64,000 bases of DNA from Hymenobacter norwichensis DSM 15439 (GTDB taxonomy: Bacteria > Bacteroidota > Bacteroidia > Cytophagales > Hymenobacteraceae), in the NCBI RefSeq assembly GCF_000420705.1, contig NZ_ATVL01000007.1:1-64000 (forward strand), in the 5' to 3' direction. Shown one piece after another: positions 26,124-32,939 of the stretch (the stretch's first letter is position 1; the number at the start of each line of letters is the position of its first letter). The notes beneath the pieces are model-generated. The model saw only the letters and a list, made by a program, of their open reading frames with translations. It was not told where the DNA came from and did not search any database. A program made the position numbers and the translations under genes.

Positions 26124-27978
26124 GCACATAGCACCTTTTGCGGCTACTGCGTTGGCTGTGCTGGGCAGTATTACTGCCCGCGGCCAGGAAACCATCCGCT
26201 ACACCGGCACCACGCTCAGCAACGTGGACTACCACCACGGCCAGCTGCGGCCCGCCATTGGTACGCACGCCCGGCAGGTGCTACGGGCCAACCGGGAGCA
26301 CCCAGATGCTTCGAACGGGGAGGGGTGGACCTACAACCACGCGCCCATGCTGGCCTACTGGAATGGGCAGTTCTACTATCAGTACCTCAGCAACCCGGCG
26401 GGTGAGCATATTCCGCCGGGCCGCACGCTGCTGCTGACCAGCAAGGACGGCTACACCTGGACTAACCCCACGGTGATTTTCCCGCCCTACAAGGTGCCAG
26501 ACGGCTTCACGAAGCCTGACCAGCCCGGCAAAGTGGCCAAGAACCTGGAAGCGGTGATGCACCAGCGGGTGGGCTTCTACGTGTCCAAGAAAAACCGCCT
26601 ACTGACGCTCGGCTACTACGGCATTGCCCTCGACGCCAAAGACGACCCCAACGACGGCCAAGGCATCGGGCGGGTGGTGCGCGAGGTGCTGCCCAACGGC
26701 AAGTTCGGCCCGATTTACTTTCTGCGAAACAACAAGACTTGGGACAAGTCGAAGTCCACGTATCCGTTCTATACCAAGAGCAAAGACAAGGGCTTTGTAG
26801 CGGCCTGTGAGGAAATTTTGGCCTCGCCGCTGATGATGCAGCAGATGGTGGAGGAGCAGGACCGGGACGACCCGTTGATTCCGCTCAAAAAGGAATACAA
26901 AGCCTTCAGCTACTACCATCTGCCCGACAACCGCGTGGTGGGCCTCTGGAAGCACGCCCTCACCAGCATCAGCCCCGACGGTGGCAAATCCTGGCCCAAC
27001 CCCGTGATTCGGGCGCCGCACTTCGTAAATAGCAACGCTAAAATTTGGGGGCAGCGCACTTCCGATGGGCGCTACGCCACGGTATATAATCCTTCGGAAT
27101 TTCGTTGGCCGCTGGCTATTTCCACCAGCCAGAACGGCCTCGATTACACCGATTTGTGGTTGGTACACGGCGAAATTACGCCTATGCGCTACGGCGGCAA
27201 CTACAAAAGCTACGGCCCGCAGTACGTGCGTGGCATCCAGGAAGGCGACGGCACGCCGCCCGACAAAAAGCTGTGGGTGAGTTACAGCGTGAACAAGGAG
27301 GATTTGTGGGTGGCCTCGGTGCCCGTGCCTGTGCGCGCCACTGCCACCAGCCACGCCAACGACGTATTCGCCCAACTGCCGGCCGGCCAGGAGCTAGACC
27401 AGTGGAACACCTACAGCTTGGTGCAGGCCCCCGTGGAAATCGGCAAGCTACCCGACGGCTCCAAAGGCCTCGTGTTCAAAGACTCCGACCGGTTCGACTA
27501 TGGCAAGGCCGAGCGGGTGATTCCTGAAAGCAAGCAGTTGGTAGCCGAGCTGTCGGTGATACCCGGCCAGAACGACCACGGCCTGCTGCAAATCGAGTTT
27601 CAGGATGCCAAAGGCCAGCCCGCCGTGCAGCTTTCCTTCGACTCCACCGGCACGTTTAGCTACAAAGCTGGGGCCCGCTTCAAGGGCGTCACCAAGTACA
27701 CCGCCGGCCAGCAACTCGACCTGCGCGTGACCCTGGACGCGCCCAACCGCACCTGCACCGTGGCGGTGAATGGTGGCAAAACTAGCACGTTCATCTTTTA
27801 CGCGCCGGTAGCTTCCTTCGAGCGGGTGATGCTGCGGACCGGCCCGGCCCGCCACTTCCCCACGCCTGACACCCCCGCCGACCAGACCTACGACCTGCTC
27901 AAAGCCGGCGAGTCGGAGCCGCTGGCTACGTTCTATTTGAAATCGTTGAAAACGAGTGAGGGAGTAGTGACGCCCTGA
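26116..27978 (+). CDS. Secreted sialidase-superfamily beta-propeller protein with C-terminal jelly roll, unassigned
   Basis: 620 residues from ATG 26116, overlapping the upstream GH43-like stop by 8 nt. Signal peptide to about residue 23 (SITARGQ). Residues of about 30-420 form a propeller with at least one Asp-box (SPDGGKSWPNP) and repeats such as LLTSKDGYTWTNPTVI. Residues of about 430-620 resemble a concanavalin/LamG-type beta sandwich (FQDAKGQPAVQLSFDSTGTF). I do not recognise a numbered GH family. Location suggests a pectin-chain hydrolase or lyase partner of the GH43-like enzyme. Repeat C1 begins 3 bp after the stop. Confidence 0.7.
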   Translation: MSKHIAPFAATALAVLGSITARGQETIRYTGTTLSNVDYHHGQLRPAIGTHARQVLRANREHPDASNGEGWTYNHAPMLAYWNGQFYYQYLSNPAGEHIPPGRTLLLTSKDGYTWTNPTVIFPPYKVPDGFTKPDQPGKVAKNLEAVMHQRVGFYVSKKNRLLTLGYYGIALDAKDDPNDGQGIGRVVREVLPNGKFGPIYFLRNNKTWDKSKSTYPFYTKSKDKGFVAACEEILASPLMMQQMVEEQDRDDPLIPLKKEYKAFSYYHLPDNRVVGLWKHALTSISPDGGKSWPNPVIRAPHFVNSNAKIWGQRTSDGRYATVYNPSEFRWPLAISTSQNGLDYTDLWLVHGEITPMRYGGNYKSYGPQYVRGIQEGDGTPPDKKLWVSYSVNKEDLWVASVPVPVRATATSHANDVFAQLPAGQELDQWNTYSLVQAPVEIGKLPDGSKGLVFKDSDRFDYGKAERVIPESKQLVAELSVIPGQNDHGLLQIEFQDAKGQPAVQLSFDSTGTFSYKAGARFKGVTKYTAGQQLDLRVTLDAPNRTCTVAVNGGKTSTFIFYAPVASFERVMLRTGPARHFPTPDTPADQTYDLLKAGESEPLATFYLKSLKTSEGVVTP

Positions 27979-27980
27979 CG

Positions 27981-28554
27981 TGGGGCCTCACCCCCCGGCC
28001 CCCTCTCCGAAAAGGAGAGGGGGAGCCACGGCGGCGTGGTTACGCTTCTTAGCTTGTTAATTTTCTGATCAGATGGAGCCTACTGAGCCTTACCTACCTC
28101 AAGACAAAGTCTTCACTGCTGATAAAAAGCAATATGGAAAGCTGAATTTGGGTGGGCGTGCCCGAGGAATGCGCCACGAGCCCACACCAGCCGAAGACCT
28201 ACTGTGGCAACGGCTGCGGAACAGTCAACTCGGCGTGAAATTTCGACGCCAGCACTGTATCGACCGCTACATCGCAGACTTTGTCTGCCTTTCGCACAAA
28301 CTTATTGTAGAACTAGACGGCGCTGGACACATAGAACCAGACCAAGCAGAATACGACAAAGGCCGCTCAGCCTTGCTAATTGAGCTAGGCTACCGAATTC
28401 TACGCTTCCCTAATGAACAAGCCATCAACGAAATCGAAGAAATCCTAAAGGCTATTAAAGCCAATCTGTAAGTAACATTAGCACCTACCCAAAGCCGTAA
28501 GTCGTCAGGCTCCCCCTTTCCTTTTCGGAGAGGGGGCCGGGGGGTGAGGCCCCA
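27981..28554 (+). mobile_element. 574-bp DUF559-nuclease element bounded by 47-bp inverted repeats (family C, C1)
   Basis: The left arm 27981-28026 and right arm 28508-28554 are inverted copies that match with one mismatch over about 47 bp. Each holds an internal hairpin (CCCCTCTCC/GGAGAGGGG) and the GGGGTGAGGC end block. The only gene between them is a DUF559 nuclease. No target-site duplication is obvious. It sits between a beta-propeller gene (ends 27978) and a GH2 (starts 28567), leaving almost no other sequence. Confidence 0.75.
28073..28471 (+). CDS. DUF559-domain endonuclease-like protein
   Basis: 132 residues. Residues of about 30-130 are a DUF559 domain, related to very-short-patch-repair endonucleases (PD-(D/E)XK fold): TPAEDLLWQRLRNSQLGVKFRR, then DRYIADFVCLSHKLIVELDGAGH with the Asp and Glu-x-Asp of the active site, and LGYRILRFPNEQAINEI. 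No signal peptide, so cytoplasmic. It is not a carbohydrate enzyme and is the only gene inside a family-C inverted repeat. The catalytic residues look intact. A role in moving or maintaining the repeat is my inference. Confidence 0.88.
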   Translation: MEPTEPYLPQDKVFTADKKQYGKLNLGGRARGMRHEPTPAEDLLWQRLRNSQLGVKFRRQHCIDRYIADFVCLSHKLIVELDGAGHIEPDQAEYDKGRSALLIELGYRILRFPNEQAINEIEEILKAIKANL

Positions 28555-28566
28555 CACCAGCACAAT

Positions 28567-31395
28567 ATGCCCAAACGTCTCCTACTCGCCCTCCTTGCCC
28601 TCCTTCCACTGCCGCTTAGCCTTCACGCCCAGCAAACGGAAACCCAATTCCTGTCGGGCACCGATAAGGACCACACCAAGAAGTGGAAGTTCTACTGCAC
28701 CGCCGGGCGCAATTCCGGCAAGTGGACCACCATTCCGGTCCCCTCGAACTGGGAGCTGCAAGGCTTCGGCAAGTACAACTACGGCCACGACAAAGACCCG
28801 GACCGCGGCAAGGAGAAGGGCCTCTACAAGTACGAATTCAAGGTGCCCAAAACCTGGGACGGCAAGACGATAAACCTAGTGTTCGACGGCTCGATGTCGG
28901 ATACCGAGGTGAAAATCAACGGGCAATCCGCCGGGCCGATGCACCAGGGTTCCTACTACCGCTTCAAGTACGACATTACCAAGCTGCTGAAGCCCGGCAA
29001 AACCAACCTACTCGAAGCCACCGTTTCTAAGCACTCCGCCAACGAATCGGTGAACGATGCCGAGCGGCGCGGCGACTTCTGGCTGTTTGGCGGCATCTTC
29101 CGGCCGGTGTTCTTGGAGGCGCTGCCCGCCACGCACATCAACCGCGTAGCCGTAGACGCTAAGGCCGACGGCAGTTTCAAGGCCGATGTGTACACCCAGG
29201 GCAACGCCGCCGATGAAGTGGTCGGCCAGCTCTACACCCTCGATGGGCAGAAAGCCGGTGCCGAGTTCCGGGCAGCCGTAGCGGCGGGCGGCGCGGCCAC
29301 GCGTCTGCAAACCACGCTCAGCCAAGCCAAGCTTTGGACTCCCGAAAGTCCAAACCTATACCGCGTGGCTTTCACGCTGCGCAAGGGCGGGCAGCCGGTA
29401 CACACCGTGGATAAGCGCATTGGGTTCCGGACGGTGGAGTTGCGCGAGCGGGACGGTATCTACGTCAACGGCGCTAAAGTCAAGTTCAAGGGTGTCAACC
29501 GCCACTCGTTCTGGCCGACCTCAGGCCGCACCACCAGCAAGGCGCTCAGCATTCTGGACGTGAACCTGATGAAGGACATGAACATGAACGCCGTGCGCAT
29601 GTCGCACTACCCGCCCGACGACCATTTTCTGGCTGCCTGTGATTCGTTGGGCCTCATGGTGCTCGACGAAGTGGCCGGCTGGCACGCCAACTACGACACG
29701 CCCACTGGCACCAAGCTCACCGAGGAAATGGTGGTGAAAGACGAAACTCACCCGAGTATTGTGGTGTGGGTGAACGGCAACGAAGGCGGCCACAATTTCG
29801 ACCTCGACCCCGTGCTCGACCGGATGGACCTGCAAAAGCGCCCGGTCATTCATGCCTGGCAGGTGTTCCGCGGCACCGACACCCAGCACTACATCAACTA
29901 CGACTACGGCAACGGCACCCACTTGCAGGGCCACAACGTGGTGTTCCCCACCGAGTTTCTGCACGGCCTCTACGACGGCGGCCACGGCGCCGGCCTCGAA
30001 GACTATTGGGAGCAAATGTGGGCGCATCCCCGCTCGGCGGGCGGTTTCCTCTGGGACTTCTCCGACGCCGGCGTAGTCCGCACTGACAAGGGCGGCATTC
30101 TCGACACCGACGGCAACCACGGCGCCGACGGCATCCTGGGGCCGTACCGCGAGAAGGAGGGAAGCTACTTCACCATCAAGGAAGTGTGGAGCCCCGTGTT
30201 CTTCGAGCGCCGCGAAATCACGCCGGCCTTCGATGGCTCGTTCCGGGTGCAGAACCGCTTCCACTACACCAACCTCAACCAGTGCAAGTTCACCTGGAAG
30301 CTGGCGCAGCTGCCCGGCCCAGGCAGCAAAGCCGCGCCCGTTACCAAAACCGGCACCGTAACGGCTCCATCCGTAACGCCGAATGGCACCTACGGCACCC
30401 TCAAGCTCGATCTGCCCACCGATTGGCAGCAGCACGACGTGCTCTACATCACGGCCCAGGACCCCGCCGGCCGCGAAATCTACACCTGGAGCTGGCCCAT
30501 TGCCCGCCCCGAAGCCGTAGCGAAACAGCTGATTCGAGTGGATGGCCCCAGCGCCGCCCGCCTCACCGAAACCGACTCGCTGTACACCGTATCCGCCAAC
30601 GGCGTGGAGCTGACGTTCGGCCGTAAATCGGGGGTGTTGCGCTCCGTGCGCAATGCCAAAGGCGTGATTCCGCTCACCAACGGCCCTGTGCTGGCCGAAG
30701 GCGAAACTATGTTTGAAGGCCTGACCCAGCGCCAGGACGGTCAGAACGTGGTTATCGAGGCCAAGTTCGCTAAGAAGAGCCGCTACCAGTCGTTGCAGTG
30801 GACGGTGTACCCCTCGGGCTGGGTGCGCATGAGTGCCAAGTACTTCCCCAAAGACTACGATTTCGCGCTGGCTGGCCTGAGCTTCACCTACCCCGAGAAA
30901 GAGGTACGCGGCGCCCAGTGGCGCGGCGACGGCCCCTACCGCGTGTGGAAAGACCGGATAAAGGGCACTAACCTCGGCGTCTGGACCAAAGGCTACAACG
31001 ACACCAGCACCGGCGAAATGGAAGGCACCCGCGGCCCCGAGTACCCCGAGTTCAAGGGCTACTACTCCAATTTCTACTGGCTCACGCTCCAAACCACCGG
31101 CCAGCCCTTCACGGTAGTCTGCGACCAGGAAGACGTGTACCTGCGCCTGTTCACGCCGCGCTTCTCGGCCACGCCCTACAACACGGCCCCGGCTTTCCCG
31201 AGCGGCAGCATCTCCTTCATGCACGGCATCACGCCCATCGGCACCAAGTCGCAGAAAGCCGAGAACATGGGCCCGATGGGCAAAACCAACATGTACTACG
31301 ACTACAGCAAAGACCCCTCGTACGCCAAGGAAATCACCCTCTACTTCGACTTCACCGGCCAACAGGCGACACCTGCGGCCGTTGGGAAACGGTAG
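28567..31395 (+). CDS. GH2 glycoside hydrolase
   Basis: 942 residues, signal peptide (MPKRLLLALLALLPLPLSLHA). Sugar-binding domain (about 40-190, with WTTIPVPSNWELQGFGKYNY and DFWLFGGIFRPVFLEAL), immunoglobulin-like domain, TIM barrel (about 300-580; FKGVNRHSFWPTSGR, MNAVRMSHYPPDDHF) with acid/base Glu406 in VNGNEGGH and likely nucleophile Glu463 in PTEFLHG, then a C-terminal beta-sandwich. Beta-galactosidase-like by layout, but the specificity is open (galactose, glucuronate, galacturonate). The start codon lies 12 bp beyond repeat C1, so the original upstream region has been replaced by the repeat. Confidence 0.92.
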   Translation: MPKRLLLALLALLPLPLSLHAQQTETQFLSGTDKDHTKKWKFYCTAGRNSGKWTTIPVPSNWELQGFGKYNYGHDKDPDRGKEKGLYKYEFKVPKTWDGKTINLVFDGSMSDTEVKINGQSAGPMHQGSYYRFKYDITKLLKPGKTNLLEATVSKHSANESVNDAERRGDFWLFGGIFRPVFLEALPATHINRVAVDAKADGSFKADVYTQGNAADEVVGQLYTLDGQKAGAEFRAAVAAGGAATRLQTTLSQAKLWTPESPNLYRVAFTLRKGGQPVHTVDKRIGFRTVELRERDGIYVNGAKVKFKGVNRHSFWPTSGRTTSKALSILDVNLMKDMNMNAVRMSHYPPDDHFLAACDSLGLMVLDEVAGWHANYDTPTGTKLTEEMVVKDETHPSIVVWVNGNEGGHNFDLDPVLDRMDLQKRPVIHAWQVFRGTDTQHYINYDYGNGTHLQGHNVVFPTEFLHGLYDGGHGAGLEDYWEQMWAHPRSAGGFLWDFSDAGVVRTDKGGILDTDGNHGADGILGPYREKEGSYFTIKEVWSPVFFERREITPAFDGSFRVQNRFHYTNLNQCKFTWKLAQLPGPGSKAAPVTKTGTVTAPSVTPNGTYGTLKLDLPTDWQQHDVLYITAQDPAGREIYTWSWPIARPEAVAKQLIRVDGPSAARLTETDSLYTVSANGVELTFGRKSGVLRSVRNAKGVIPLTNGPVLAEGETMFEGLTQRQDGQNVVIEAKFAKKSRYQSLQWTVYPSGWVRMSAKYFPKDYDFALAGLSFTYPEKEVRGAQWRGDGPYRVWKDRIKGTNLGVWTKGYNDTSTGEMEGTRGPEYPEFKGYYSNFYWLTLQTTGQPFTVVCDQEDVYLRLFTPRFSATPYNTAPAFPSGSISFMHGITPIGTKSQKAENMGPMGKTNMYYDYSKDPSYAKEITLYFDFTGQQATPAAVGKR

Positions 31396-31417
31396 GAGAG
31401 AAGCGTTAGGATGTAGC

Positions 31418-31452
31418 AGCGGGTAGCAAGCCAATGAGGTTTGCTACCCGCT
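31418..31452 (+). terminator. Hairpin terminator after GH2
   Basis: AGCGGGTAGCAA pairs with TTTGCTACCCGCT across a loop of about 11 bp, 22 bp after the GH2 stop, followed by a short T-containing tract (GTTTGT). It ends the + strand operon before the foreign island. Confidence 0.7.
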
Positions 31453-31515
31453 GTTTGTATGAAGAGGATAGAAACTCGTTACTTGAGCACCGTTATAAAT
31501 TTTACAAATATCAAG

Positions 31516-31869
31516 ATGGCCAAAAAGCAAGAAGACCTTAAAAACGAATTGGTTAGAAGCTATTCTTTCCTGAAAGAAATGTATGAAGACTCGTATTTCC
31601 CAAGTAAGCTAGTAGACAAGGGCAAAGCCATCTTGGTAGGCCTGTGCTTCAAAATCGAGCAAGAACAACCTAAGTCGTTGAATGAATTGTACGAGTTGAC
31701 TCACGCTGCCACCGACAAATTCAACGACTTGCAGGAGGAATTTTTTGATGCTGATAGTGAGATAGAAACAGGTGCAAGAGAGGCTATTGCCGAGGATTTT
31801 GCCTTCGTGGCAAAGGCTTATGGTTTTGAGGCTGATATAGAAGAGTTGATAGCGACCAGAGAGTGGTAA
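31516..31869 (+). CDS. DUF5713-family protein
   Basis: 117 residues from ATG 31516; the upstream in-frame extension runs into the terminator hairpin and was dropped. Small acidic cytoplasmic protein with SYSFLKEMYEDSYFPSKLVD, KAILVGLCFKIE and a conserved-looking end (YGFEADIEELIATREW), which I match to the uncharacterised DUF5713 family. Clearly lower GC than the PUL genes around it. It is followed 23 bp later by the even more AT-rich PLD-like gene. Not part of pectin metabolism as far as can be seen. Confidence 0.7.
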   Translation: MAKKQEDLKNELVRSYSFLKEMYEDSYFPSKLVDKGKAILVGLCFKIEQEQPKSLNELYELTHAATDKFNDLQEEFFDADSEIETGAREAIAEDFAFVAKAYGFEADIEELIATREW

Positions 31870-31892
31870 AAAAATAATGTTTAATCAAGGTG

Positions 31893-32738
31893 ATGGGTGT
31901 TATTTTTAAGTTGAACCGCGAAATTTTTCCATTTTTATACCAGGAGATTAAAGATGCTAAAGTGTCCATTAATGCGGCAATAGCCTGGTTTACTGATCCA
32001 GCACTCTTAAAGCTTTTGATAAACAAAAAAAACATAGAAAATGTAGAAGTGAAAATAATATTGTTTAACGACGATATAAATTTAATGTTAGGTCAGCTTA
32101 AAAAGTTAGGTGATAGTGTCATGTTCTCAAATGACCTAAAATTTAACTATATTATGCATCATAAATTCTGTATAATAGACGACAAAAGAGTAATAACTGG
32201 TTCTTATAATTGGACAGTCAAAGCTCGTAGGTATAACAAGGAGAATATAGTTTGTATTGATGATGAAGAAATAATCTCAGAGTTTAGTAAAGAATTTTCT
32301 AGTTTACTTAAGAATAGTAAGGCTCAATCGATAGTAAAACCAATTCAGAATTTTGACTCAAATAACTCAATTGAAGATATAGAAATATTTAATATAGAGC
32401 AGCGTTATAATAAATTAATTGATGATAGAATTAAGATGATCGACAAGTTAAATGTGGGTGTTGATATAGCACTTGTTCATAAATTAATTGATAATCGTAC
32501 GCCAGCAATTGTTGCGTCTGTTTTTGCAAATGCGGAAGGTGGTAATTATATACAATCAGCATTGTTGAAGTTAGAAGCTGCTGGTCGACTTGATTTATGT
32601 TTCGAAGAGTCGATTATTAGAACGGAGTATTCAAAGTTATTCAACAAGGTTACTGTAGAATTAGCTAGGCAGAAGCTGGACAGATTAGACTACTTTAAAA
32701 ATGAAAAGTATAGTCGCTTTTGGGGTGATTACATATAA
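31893..32738 (+). CDS. Phospholipase D-like (single HKD) nuclease-type protein
   Basis: 281 residues from ATG 31893 (a GTG directly upstream is possible). One HxKx4D motif is visible: H89, K91, D96 in MHHKFCIIDDK, followed by VITGSYNWT. The N-terminal REIFPFLYQEIKDAKVSINAAIAWFTD is typical of the PLDc_2 group. Single-HKD proteins usually dimerise to build one active site and include nucleases. Residues of about 150-281 are helical and unassigned. The gene is strikingly AT-rich, with codons unlike every neighbour, so recent transfer is likely. No signal peptide. Defence, toxin or repair roles are all possible. Confidence 0.8.
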   Translation: MGVIFKLNREIFPFLYQEIKDAKVSINAAIAWFTDPALLKLLINKKNIENVEVKIILFNDDINLMLGQLKKLGDSVMFSNDLKFNYIMHHKFCIIDDKRVITGSYNWTVKARRYNKENIVCIDDEEIISEFSKEFSSLLKNSKAQSIVKPIQNFDSNNSIEDIEIFNIEQRYNKLIDDRIKMIDKLNVGVDIALVHKLIDNRTPAIVASVFANAEGGNYIQSALLKLEAAGRLDLCFEESIIRTEYSKLFNKVTVELARQKLDRLDYFKNEKYSRFWGDYI

Positions 32739-32918
32739 TTATATCCATAGTGTTATCAACTCACCCCACCATGCCCAAATCCTAAAGCATCTTGCTAAGA
32801 TCGTAGAATGAACTGGTTGAAAAATTGGTGAACTATGGGACGCCAAAAGTGCTCTGCACAACCCCGCGTCCCACGCTTGCCAATCGGTAGGCATTCCTGC
32901 TCCTGAAAACGGCGGGAA

Positions 32919-32933
32919 CCGGGGGTGAGGCCC
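32919..32933 (+). repeat. Possible remnant of a family C repeat end
   Basis: CCGGGGGTGAGGCCC matches the outer end of the family C arm (C1 right arm) and lies 7 bp before the GH78 start, at the downstream edge of the AT-rich island. Only 15 bp, so chance is possible. Confidence 0.35.
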
Positions 32934-32939
32934 TGCCCC

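Noticed and set aside
29521..31434. 637-codon open frame antisense to the GH2 gene
   Set aside because: Shadow of the GH2 coding strand; no domain is recognisable and it starts in the terminator hairpin region.
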